Assembly (NCBI GenBank): GCA_024401185.1
Contig: JAKSLO010000010.1
Coordinates: 1 to 39,791 of the forward strand
Source: Bacteroidaceae bacterium
Lineage (GTDB): Bacteria; Bacteroidota; Bacteroidia; Bacteroidales; Bacteroidaceae
Direction of reading: 5' to 3'
Length of the DNA: 39,791 nt
This document shows, piece by piece, positions 1-7,178 of the stretch. How positions within the stretch are numbered: position 1 is the stretch's first letter; each line of letters begins with the position of its first letter. Below the pieces are notes generated by a model. The model did not search any database. It worked only from the letters and a program-made list of their open reading frames with translations, and was not told the DNA's origin. A program made the position numbers and the translations under genes.

Positions 1-121
1 TGACGGCGGTCAAAAGTAGACGATACGTTTGTAAAATGCATTCAGGGAGCAAGACATTCGTCCTTTAACTTCTTTAACTTCATTAACTTCCTAATAACTT
101 CCATAAGGTGGGAAAGTTTAG

Positions 122-206
122 TTAATAGTTTTTAGGGTAAAGTGCATAGTTTAGTGCATAGTTTTTAGGGTAAAGTGCATAGTTTAGTGCATAGTTTTTG
201 GGGCAA
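122..206. repeat. 33-bp tandem repeat built on AGTGCATAGTTT
   Basis: Two full 33-bp units (141-173 and 174-206) follow a partial unit starting near 122. Each unit is a short AGTGCATAGTTT block followed by a longer block ending TTTTTAGGGTAA (GGGGCAA in the last unit). The array stops 4 bases before the -33 element of the promoter at 211. The core AGTGCATAGTT recurs in the 14-bp array at 22963-23060. No spacers or coding potential are seen. Confidence 0.85.
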
Positions 207-210
207 ACTC

Positions 211-241
211 TTGACTTTCGATGAAAATTTTTGTATATTTG
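211..241 (+). promoter_or_regulatory. Bacteroidetes-type promoter of the pectate-lyase-like gene
   Basis: TTG at 211-213, a 20-base spacer, then TATATTTG at 234-241. This matches the TTTG-N19-21-TAnnTTTG consensus of Bacteroidetes housekeeping sigma factors. Transcription should begin near 247, leaving a leader of roughly 38 bases before the ATG at 285. Confidence 0.7.
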
Positions 242-284
242 CACCCAGAAAGAAGATGAAACCACTCCCAAAAGAAGACTAACC

Positions 285-3200
285 ATGCGACTAAGAAATT
301 TATTGCTATCATTTGTACTGCCCACCATAGGTTATACCTCCACTTACGCCCAGCAACTGGCATTCCCCGAAGCACAGGGATGGGGACGCTTTGCCCTGGG
401 AGCAAGAGCCTCATCGGCACCCAGCGTGTACCACGTCACCAACCTCAACGATTCGGGCACGGGTTCGCTGCGTGATGCCGTATCGCAGAGCAACCGCATC
501 GTGGTCTTCGACGTAGCGGGTGTAATCAACATCTCCTCGCGCATCAGCTTTGCCAGCAACCTGTACGTGGCTGGACAGACTGCCCCTGGCGAGGGTATCA
601 CAATATACGGCGACGGAGTGACCTTCTCGGGAGCCAGCAACATCATCTGCCGATACCTGCGCGTGAGAATGGGACATGGAGGCTCGGATGGCAAGGACTG
701 TGCCGGCATAGCCAGAGGCACGAACATGATCTTCGACCATTGCTCCTTCTCGTGGGGACTCGACGAGACGTTCTCCATCAACCCTGACGGAAAGGGCGAC
801 ATCGGCGACATCACCATACAGAACTGCATCGTGGGACAAGGTCTGATGACACATTCGGCTGGCGGACTGATGCAGGCTGACAACGTCACGCTCTACCGCA
901 ACCTCTATTGCGACAACTCTACGCGCAACAATAAGGTGAAGGGAAGGAACCAGTATGCCAACAACATAGTGTATAACTGGAAGAATGGTGCCTACCTGAT
1001 GGGCGGCAGCGACTCGAACGTCAACTCGTATGCCAACATCGAGTCGAACCTCTTCATCAACGGTCCTTCGGGCGGTGGCAACGCCTTCACCGAGGCAAGC
1101 GCCAAGTTTAACTGCTATGCCAGCGACAACTGGCAGGACAGCAACTGCGACGGCAAGTTCAATCCCTTCGAGGTGACCAACTACAGCAGCGCCAACCGCG
1201 TCAGCACTCCCTACGACTACCCCAAGCTGCCTCTCTACAAGGGCAAGGAACTCATTGAGAAACTGCTGCCCACGGTAGGTGCCTCGCTACCCTACCGCGA
1301 CCAGGCCGACTACTACATGATAGACGAGGTGATGACGTTCGGAACAGAAGGCACCCTCATCACCTACGAGACGGCATTGCCTATAGGCGCACCCAACACA
1401 TGGACGTGGTGGAAGGGCAATGCCATAGTGGACACGGACAAGGACGGCATGCCCGACTGGTGGGAGGCGGAGAACGGCACCAACCCCAACAGCAACGATG
1501 CCACGAAGAAGGCCAGCAATGGATATCTGAACATAGAGAACTACATCAACTCTATCACGGCAGAGCAACGACAGTTCTTCCTGCGCAAGCCCATCACCCC
1601 ATGGCTCAAGGCCTCTACCACAAGCACGATGACCGTGGCATGGAGGGACTACACCTACAAGGAGGATGGCTTTGAGGTGGAGGTGACTGCCACGGACGGC
1701 ACGACGAAGACCTTCACAGCCGGTGCAGACGCCACAGAGTGTGTGGTAACAGGACTGGAACCCGGTGCTGCATACAAGGTGCGCATACGTGCCTACACCA
1801 ACAATGTGGGCGATATGACTGTTATGGGATATTCCGACTATTCGAACGAATGTACCTTCACCACACGTCCTCTCGAAGTAGGACTGGTTGACATCGACAG
1901 CTACGAACCGGATGTGACAAACTCTGCTGACGTGGCCGAAGGACAGAAACTGCTGCTCAATGCCGCAGAAGGCGAGACACTTGACTATGTGCTGAAAGCT
2001 GACATAGCGCCCGCGAGCGTGGTGGCAACAGGCAAAGGAACGGTGAAAGTGAGTGGCAGCGCCATAACAGGTGCAACGACGTCGGTGAACAGAGACGGCG
2101 AAGGAACGCTCATATTAAACAACAAGAACACGTATGCGGGTGCCACGGTGACCCACGGAGGTGTGATAGAGTTCAACAGCATTGCCAACGCAGGTACAGC
2201 CTCTGCCATCGGTGCATCCATGGCATTTGCCCAGAACTGGGTCTTCGACGGCGGTACATACGTCTATACGGGTGGTTCTGCATCGTCTAACCGTCCTGCA
2301 CGCATCGACCGTCCCTCAACACTCGCCATCGACAAAGCGACCACCACACTCACCATGAGCGGCATCTTCGAGGGAAAGAGTCAGCTCACCCTCGACGGAG
2401 CAGGCACGCTATCCATTGCCAATGCCAACTTCTTCGGATATGATGGAGCCACACGAATCAAAGGTGGCAAGATTTACCTGAGCGACACGGAGAACGCCTG
2501 CAAGGCGCTGGGCGAGTCGGGCAAGAAGTTCATCATGGCGGGCGGCTGTCTGCAATTCGCCTCAAAGAACGAAGACTACCAGAACCTGAACTTCCCCATT
2601 GAGGTGGAGGACGGAACCACGAGCATACTCTCCATGCCCACACATTGCTACATGAAGTCTGTCATCACAGGCAATGGCACGCTACAGTTCGACATCCCCT
2701 ACGTACGTGCCTATCTGCGTCCCGACTTGAGCAACTTCACCGGTACACTCGTAGGCAATGCCAACAAGGGAAGCGGTCTGTTCTACAACGAGACACAATG
2801 GAATGCTCCCAAGACGCGCTTCGAGATAAAGAACGGCATCACGCTGTCGTCATGGGCATCAAACGCCACCAACATCCTGGGCGGACTCTCGGGCGAAGCT
2901 GGCTCTTATCTGGCTGGCACGAGCAAGCAGAGCAAGGGCTTCACCTGTACGTGGGAAGTGGGCTCTGCCAATACGGACGAGACCTTCCATGGTGTCATCA
3001 ACAACCTTCCCGCAGGTGGAAACGCTGCCTACTCGGGCACGACAAGCATCGTGAAGACGGGTACCGGCACCTGGACGCTCACGGGCAACAACGTGTATAG
3101 CGGCACAACGGCCATCAAGGGTGGAACGCTCATAGTGAACGGTAACAACAGCGGAACGGGTGCTGTCAGCGTTGCCAAGGATGCTACCTTGAAGGGCACA

Positions 3201-4295
3201 GGAACCGTAGCAGGTAAGGTGACCGCAGCCAGCGGAGCTACCGTGGTGGCTGGCGACGAGGAGGTGAACCAAAGCATGCTGAAGCTTACAGGCGGTCTGG
3301 CATTGCAGAAGGGAAGCCGATTGGTCATCCCCATCAAGAAGAAGGAGAATGGCGGTGTGATGAGCAACCTGATACGGGTAACGGGTGCCATGAGCATTAC
3401 CACGGGAGCCGTACTGGAGATAGACCTCTCGCAGGCAGCCGGTCATGAGTTCAAGGCTGGCGATGTGATCTGCGTCTTCAACAACACCTCGCTCATGACA
3501 AGCAAGACGGGCAAGTTCACCACATTCGCGCCCGAGACTCCTGGCGAAGGTCTGCATTGGGATACTACAACGCTGCTGAGCGATGGCAACCTGCGCGTAG
3601 TGCGTGACGGCGAGGTTTATGAGGGTGGTGACACTCCTGCCGAAGAGACCAAGAAAGCAAAGCTGGAGCATACGGCAAGCGTGCAGGGTGGAAGCAACGC
3701 AGCAGCCAAATACCTTGACCAGGCAGAGCATTACTACAACAACTGGGGAACCACCGCCTGGGTGGCTCAGGCTTATGCCGACTTCTCGTTCGACATTCCC
3801 GAAGGTGCTGAGGTGCAGGAAGCTACCTATAGCGTGAGTGTGAACTGTGCCCGTGGCACACGAAACTTTGACGTCTGCTACCTGCCTGCAGGTGCACCCC
3901 GCATTACCTCTACGGCCACCATCCCCGAACTCTGTGCCAAGAAAGGTACCCAAGTGGCCACCTACAGCGACATCAGCACCAACTACACCACCAAGACCAT
4001 CAACGTGACCCAAGCCATACGAGAAATGGCTGAGGCGGGTCAGAACTACATCATCTTTGTGATGTCGAATGGTGCCGCTGGTGGTAACATACACGGCAAA
4101 GGTCACGCTAACGCGCCCACCCTTACCATCACCACGTACAAGGACCCCTCTACGGACATCGAGGAAGTAAAGAACGAAGAACCAGGACCTAACAATTGCC
4201 TCTACGACCTCAGCGGCCGCAAAGTGAACGGCAACACCACAAAGAAAGGCATCTACATCAAGGGAGGGAAGAAAGTGGTTGTGCATGAAAGCTAA
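285..4295 (+). CDS. Secreted multidomain pectate-lyase-like protein with autotransporter-type strand repeats
   Basis: This 1336-residue exported protein probably cleaves pectic polysaccharide. The start is ATG 285 because the longer frame from a TTG at 231 would overlap the promoter. A signal peptide (about 1-22, ending TYAQ) precedes a polysaccharide-lyase-1-like right-handed beta-helix (about 26-390). That domain has the family start AFPEAQGWGR, the segment DHCSFSWGLDE, and STRNNKVKG, which carries the likely catalytic Arg. Next come a DTDKDGMPDWWE calcium-loop-like segment, a fibronectin type III-like domain (about 440-530), autotransporter-associated strand repeats such as GTGTWTLTGNNVYSGTT (about 610-1080), a DNRLRE-like beta-sandwich (about 1120-1280), and a tail LYDLSGRKV...KGIYIKGGKK resembling a type IX sorting signal. 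No C-terminal translocator barrel is present. The gene appears monocistronic. Lyase activity is inferred from motifs. Confidence 0.8.
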   Translation: MRLRNLLLSFVLPTIGYTSTYAQQLAFPEAQGWGRFALGARASSAPSVYHVTNLNDSGTGSLRDAVSQSNRIVVFDVAGVINISSRISFASNLYVAGQTAPGEGITIYGDGVTFSGASNIICRYLRVRMGHGGSDGKDCAGIARGTNMIFDHCSFSWGLDETFSINPDGKGDIGDITIQNCIVGQGLMTHSAGGLMQADNVTLYRNLYCDNSTRNNKVKGRNQYANNIVYNWKNGAYLMGGSDSNVNSYANIESNLFINGPSGGGNAFTEASAKFNCYASDNWQDSNCDGKFNPFEVTNYSSANRVSTPYDYPKLPLYKGKELIEKLLPTVGASLPYRDQADYYMIDEVMTFGTEGTLITYETALPIGAPNTWTWWKGNAIVDTDKDGMPDWWEAENGTNPNSNDATKKASNGYLNIENYINSITAEQRQFFLRKPITPWLKASTTSTMTVAWRDYTYKEDGFEVEVTATDGTTKTFTAGADATECVVTGLEPGAAYKVRIRAYTNNVGDMTVMGYSDYSNECTFTTRPLEVGLVDIDSYEPDVTNSADVAEGQKLLLNAAEGETLDYVLKADIAPASVVATGKGTVKVSGSAITGATTSVNRDGEGTLILNNKNTYAGATVTHGGVIEFNSIANAGTASAIGASMAFAQNWVFDGGTYVYTGGSASSNRPARIDRPSTLAIDKATTTLTMSGIFEGKSQLTLDGAGTLSIANANFFGYDGATRIKGGKIYLSDTENACKALGESGKKFIMAGGCLQFASKNEDYQNLNFPIEVEDGTTSILSMPTHCYMKSVITGNGTLQFDIPYVRAYLRPDLSNFTGTLVGNANKGSGLFYNETQWNAPKTRFEIKNGITLSSWASNATNILGGLSGEAGSYLAGTSKQSKGFTCTWEVGSANTDETFHGVINNLPAGGNAAYSGTTSIVKTGTGTWTLTGNNVYSGTTAIKGGTLIVNGNNSGTGAVSVAKDATLKGTGTVAGKVTAASGATVVAGDEEVNQSMLKLTGGLALQKGSRLVIPIKKKENGGVMSNLIRVTGAMSITTGAVLEIDLSQAAGHEFKAGDVICVFNNTSLMTSKTGKFTTFAPETPGEGLHWDTTTLLSDGNLRVVRDGEVYEGGDTPAEETKKAKLEHTASVQGGSNAAAKYLDQAEHYYNNWGTTAWVAQAYADFSFDIPEGAEVQEATYSVSVNCARGTRNFDVCYLPAGAPRITSTATIPELCAKKGTQVATYSDISTNYTTKTINVTQAIREMAEAGQNYIIFVMSNGAAGGNIHGKGHANAPTLTITTYKDPSTDIEEVKNEEPGPNNCLYDLSGRKVNGNTTKKGIYIKGGKKVVVHES

Positions 4296-4345
4296 CTAAT
4301 TAGTTTAATATCAGTTTAATTTGCCATAAAAGATTTAAAAAACAC

Positions 4346-4388
4346 ACAGAATACACAAAGTTGTGTAACACAAAGTTGTGTATTCTGT
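4346..4388. promoter_or_regulatory. 43-bp nested palindrome, candidate operator
   Basis: The outer arms ACAGAATACACAA (4346-4358) and TTGTGTATTCTGT (4376-4388) are perfect complements. Between them the 14-bp palindrome ACACAAAGTTGTGT occurs twice, overlapping the arms, with a central TTGTGTAACACAA. Only the two AG spacers and the centre base break the symmetry. The right arm contains the TTG of the promoter at 4376-4406, so a bound protein would block polymerase. Confidence 0.7.
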
Positions 4389-4406
4389 ATATTATTACTA
4401 CCTTTG
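4376..4406 (+). promoter_or_regulatory. Promoter of the first AAA ATPase gene
   Basis: TTG at 4376-4378, then TACCTTTG at 4399-4406 after a 20-base spacer. It lies 31 bases upstream of the ATG at 4438, so the leader is short. The -33 element is embedded in the palindrome 4346-4388. Confidence 0.7.
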
Positions 4407-4437
4407 CGGCATAGAAACAGTATAACAATTAAGGCGC

Positions 4438-5580
4438 ATGGCAATCAAAAATAGCAGTTTCGTGTTTGGAGTATCGGTCTCTGACTACAATTTCATTGGT
4501 CGAGAGCAGGAATCTCGCAAACTGAAGATGAACTTCGAGGAGGGAATCAACACCATCATCATATCTCCTCGCCGATGGGGAAAGACGTCTTTAGTACAGC
4601 ATGTGCGAGGCCTGGTGGATAAAGACAATACCATAACGGTCTATCTGGATATCTTTGGCTGCAAAAGTGAGTATGAATTCTACAACTTGCTAGTGGAGGA
4701 ACTATTGAAACAGACTGCCTCGAAAATGCAATTGTGGATGGATAATGCCCGCGACTTTTTGGCAAGGTTGTCTCCCCAGATCAGCGTGAGCCCAGAGCCC
4801 CGTTCTGATTTTTCCCTTTCGCTTGGCATCACTCCCAAGACGCATTCGCCTAAAGAGGTGTTGGAACTTGCAGAAAAGATAGCCGCGAGGAAGAACAAGC
4901 GTATCGTGGTGTGCATCGATGAGTTTCAGCAGATAGGCGAAATGCCCGACACGCTTTCCATCCAGAAGCAGCTTCGTTCTGTGTGGCAACACCAGAAAAA
5001 TGTGTCGTATTGCCTTTTTGGCAGTAAAAAGCACATGATGTCCGACATCTTTCAAAACAAGAAGATGCCGCTTTACCAGTTTGGTGACATGATGTTTCTG
5101 CCTAAAATACCCACGGAATTGTGGTCGGCATATATCATTTCTCATTTTGCTGAACGCAACCGTACCATCTCAACGCAACTATCTGAGCGCATTTGCAATG
5201 AAGTAGATGGCTATTCTTCTTATGTGCAGCAACTTGCATGGCATGTATTCTCACTGCTCGATGAAAGAGATACTGCAACCGATGAGCACGTTGACATTGC
5301 AATCAGGAACATGCTTGACAGTCAGGAACTGCTCTTTATGCAGCAGGTGGGTCCATTGACCGAATACCAGATGAACTTTCTCCGTGCCATAGCCTCTGGA
5401 GTGAAAGCAGGCTATGGTGAAAGCGAGATACGCGAGAGACATCGCCTTGGAAGCGCCTCCAACATTACTCGCCTAAAAACGGCGCTTATTCGTGCAGATC
5501 TTATAGAATCTGACGGCAAGAAACTTAGCTTTACCGACCCCATCTTTGCACGCTGGTTCAAGGCAAAGTTTACAAACTGA
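4438..5580 (+). CDS. AAA/STAND-like ATPase (archaeal-type ATPase family)
   Basis: This is a 380-residue cytoplasmic P-loop ATPase. The Walker A motif is SPRRWGKT (43-50), Walker B is RIVVCIDEF with D161-E162, and a GSKKH segment (about 195-199) sits at a sensor position. These features fit the 'ATPase domain predominantly from Archaea' type (PF01637-like). The C-terminal 100 residues look like a winged-helix region (SEIRERHRLGSASNITRLKTALIRADLI). No membrane segment or nuclease motif is visible. The stop codon lies 14 bases from that of a convergent paralogue (5595-6731) of nearly equal length. The substrate is unknown; members of this family are often uncharacterised Bacteroidetes proteins. 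A palindrome over the promoter suggests repression, possibly autoregulation through the winged helix (inference). Confidence 0.8.
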   Translation: MAIKNSSFVFGVSVSDYNFIGREQESRKLKMNFEEGINTIIISPRRWGKTSLVQHVRGLVDKDNTITVYLDIFGCKSEYEFYNLLVEELLKQTASKMQLWMDNARDFLARLSPQISVSPEPRSDFSLSLGITPKTHSPKEVLELAEKIAARKNKRIVVCIDEFQQIGEMPDTLSIQKQLRSVWQHQKNVSYCLFGSKKHMMSDIFQNKKMPLYQFGDMMFLPKIPTELWSAYIISHFAERNRTISTQLSERICNEVDGYSSYVQQLAWHVFSLLDERDTATDEHVDIAIRNMLDSQELLFMQQVGPLTEYQMNFLRAIASGVKAGYGESEIRERHRLGSASNITRLKTALIRADLIESDGKKLSFTDPIFARWFKAKFTN

Positions 5581-5594
5581 CACAAAACTACACA

Positions 5595-6731
5595 TCACCC
5601 CTCTCGCTCCAGCCAGATGGAGAAGAAACGGTCATAGACGCTATACGTTCCGTCGGGAGCAAGGAGTAGCATCTCCTTATCTGTCATTGCCGTCACGGCC
5701 GACTTGACAGTACTTGCTGCACTCAACTTATGCCTCTTGACAAATGCACTTCCTTGCACTTCCTTGATGCTCCGTTCCTTGGCTATGGCTTGCAGCACTG
5801 CCTTCTGGCTGTTCGTTACCAACCTGAGGAAAGTCTGGTAGGTTACTTCATTCTCGGATATTAGACTACTGAGAACAAGATTGACATTCTCGTCTGTCAG
5901 GTTTTGTATAGACGACTGATAAAGGCGGTTCAGCAATGACTGCAAATACCATGTATGTCCATACAGGCGCTCGTACATTTGGCCGAACGTCTCCTTCGTG
6001 ATGGTCTGCCCATGCTTGTTGAGTTTCTCCTTGGCAAACAAGTAGTAAGCCTCTTCTGAAATGGGAGCAAGGTGCATTAGTTGGCAACTCTGGTAGAAAG
6101 GTCGGCTAGCCGAGGTAAACATGCTCTCCAGGACATGGCGCTGACTGCCGGAGAAAACGAAATGTACGTTTGTCAGATGCTGGATGTGGGCACGCAAGAG
6201 TGCCTCTACCTTCCTGTCTTCGTAGTTGGCCACCTCCTGAAACTCATCGAATGCCACATAGCATCTCTCGTTGGACTGTTCCATATAGGCAAACACCTCT
6301 GCCAGTGATTGCTCTGCCAGTTCGGGTTGCACATCGACGGAGAAGCTTGGTGCTCCTGTCATAGGGTCGAACGAGACGACGGGACGCAAGGCTTTGAAGA
6401 ACTCAGAGACTTTCTTTACAATCTTGCTTTGCCTGCTGTCCAGTGTGCCAAGTACTGCCAGCCCAAGTTTGCTTGCCAGTTCTGCAAGGTTGGACGTCTG
6501 GTAAAGGTCCACATAGTAGCACTTTGCTGTCTTCTCTGCTTCTACCTTGTGGAATACGTGCTTTATCAATCCCGTCTTGCCCATACGGCGAGGACTGATA
6601 AGTGCCACATTGCGACCATTCAGCAGAGCCGAGGAGAGTTTCTCCGTCTCTTCCACTCGGTCGCAAAAGTACTCTGCCGATACATAACCGGTCAACAGGA
6701 ATGGATTTATCTGCGTATTATTCGTTCTCAT
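5595..6731 (-). CDS. AAA/STAND-like ATPase, convergent paralogue
   Basis: This 378-residue P-loop ATPase has Walker A SPRRMGKT (46-53), Walker B CYVAFDEFQEV with D162-E163, and GSQRH at the same relative place as GSKKH in its neighbour. The C-terminus again looks like a winged helix (KRHKLSAASTVKSAVTAMTDKEML). The two proteins align from end to end by motif order, but they differ in most positions, so this is an old duplication or two recruited family members rather than a recent copy. The gene has its own promoter at 6766-6796, with a palindrome over the predicted start of transcription. The function is unknown. The ATG at 6731 is the only sensible start. Confidence 0.8.
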   Translation of the reverse strand: MRTNNTQINPFLLTGYVSAEYFCDRVEETEKLSSALLNGRNVALISPRRMGKTGLIKHVFHKVEAEKTAKCYYVDLYQTSNLAELASKLGLAVLGTLDSRQSKIVKKVSEFFKALRPVVSFDPMTGAPSFSVDVQPELAEQSLAEVFAYMEQSNERCYVAFDEFQEVANYEDRKVEALLRAHIQHLTNVHFVFSGSQRHVLESMFTSASRPFYQSCQLMHLAPISEEAYYLFAKEKLNKHGQTITKETFGQMYERLYGHTWYLQSLLNRLYQSSIQNLTDENVNLVLSSLISENEVTYQTFLRLVTNSQKAVLQAIAKERSIKEVQGSAFVKRHKLSAASTVKSAVTAMTDKEMLLLAPDGTYSVYDRFFSIWLEREG

Positions 6732-6735
6732 ATCT

Positions 6736-6763
6736 CGAACTTTTCGTCACGAACTTTTCGTGA
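6736..6763. promoter_or_regulatory. Tandem/palindromic site between -7 box and start codon
   Basis: CGAACTTTTCGT occurs at 6736-6747 and again at 6750-6761, a 14-bp period. The second copy lies in an inverted repeat TCACGAA-CTT-TTCGTGA (6747-6763). On the minus strand this covers the predicted transcription start of the ATPase gene, so it is a candidate operator or a leader hairpin. Confidence 0.5.
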
Positions 6764-6765
6764 TA

Positions 6766-6796
6766 CAAAGATACATAAAGTGTATGAATGCGCAAA
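6766..6796 (-). promoter_or_regulatory. Promoter of the second AAA ATPase gene
   Basis: Read on the minus strand: TTTG (complement of 6793-6796), 19 bases, then TATCTTTG (complement of 6766-6773). This is a full match to the Bacteroidetes consensus, about 35 bases upstream of the ATG at 6731. Confidence 0.75.
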
Positions 6797-6932
6797 ATGA
6801 AATTCGTAGTTTTTGAAAAGAAAGCCCCAAAAGCATATAAAAACGCACTATCTGCAAGACTTTCGCGAAGGATTTATCCATACCAAAACAACACGTCCAA
6901 ATTTGAGCAAAATAGCAGTATCTCACCACCAT

Positions 6933-6987
6933 AAAAAAACGCCTTCGCTTCACCACAGCCTTGTGATGAAAGCGAAGGCACTTTTTT
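6933..6987 (-). terminator. Terminator, probably bidirectional
   Basis: The stem GCCTTCGCTT (6941-6950) pairs with AAGCGAAGGC (6970-6979). Read on the minus strand it is followed by seven T; read on the plus strand, by six T after AC. It lies just beyond the 51-residue peptide gene and so ends the minus-strand LRR operon. No plus-strand gene leads into it. Confidence 0.8.
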
Positions 6988-7005
6988 ATGTTCTAAGACG
7001 GTTGT

Positions 7006-7161
7006 TTACCACTCAAGGTCCGTCCAGGTGTACTCATCCCTTTCTTCTTTGACGTCGAAGTCACCAGTATAGCCAAAATCAATGTAGCTTGACTCCAGCA
7101 TTGAGGTAGATGACAGAATGGCTCGATGCTTTGTCTCTGGTTTTTTATATGGCTTTTTCAT
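7006..7161 (-). CDS. Small peptide of the MKxxxYxKP type downstream of a BspA-like gene
   Basis: This is a 51-residue acidic peptide starting MKKPYKKPETKHRA and ending DEYTWTDLEW. Its ATG (7161) lies 17 bases after the LRR gene stop, and the gap holds AGGGAGGAG, an unusually strong ribosome-binding sequence for this group. A terminator follows, so the gene closes the operon. It has no signal peptide or membrane segment. It resembles the 62-residue peptide at 15655-15843, which starts MKEKKIYEKPKC, is also acidic and has W near its end, and is likewise encoded beside a BspA-like gene. The function is unknown. A surface-protein chaperone, a regulator, or a precursor of a modified peptide are all possible, without direct evidence. 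Confidence 0.65.
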   Translation of the reverse strand: MKKPYKKPETKHRAILSSTSMLESSYIDFGYTGDFDVKEERDEYTWTDLEW

Positions 7162-7178
7162 AATTTCTGCTCCTCCCT

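Noticed and set aside
231-284. Longer start for the lyase protein at TTG 231
   Set aside because: The first codons would overlap the -7 promoter box, and the signal peptide begins at ATG 285.
2859-4286. 475-codon open frame on the minus strand
   Set aside because: It is fully antisense to the lyase gene, whose reading frame shows clear domains. The translation has no recognisable fold and reflects codon-position bias of the real gene.
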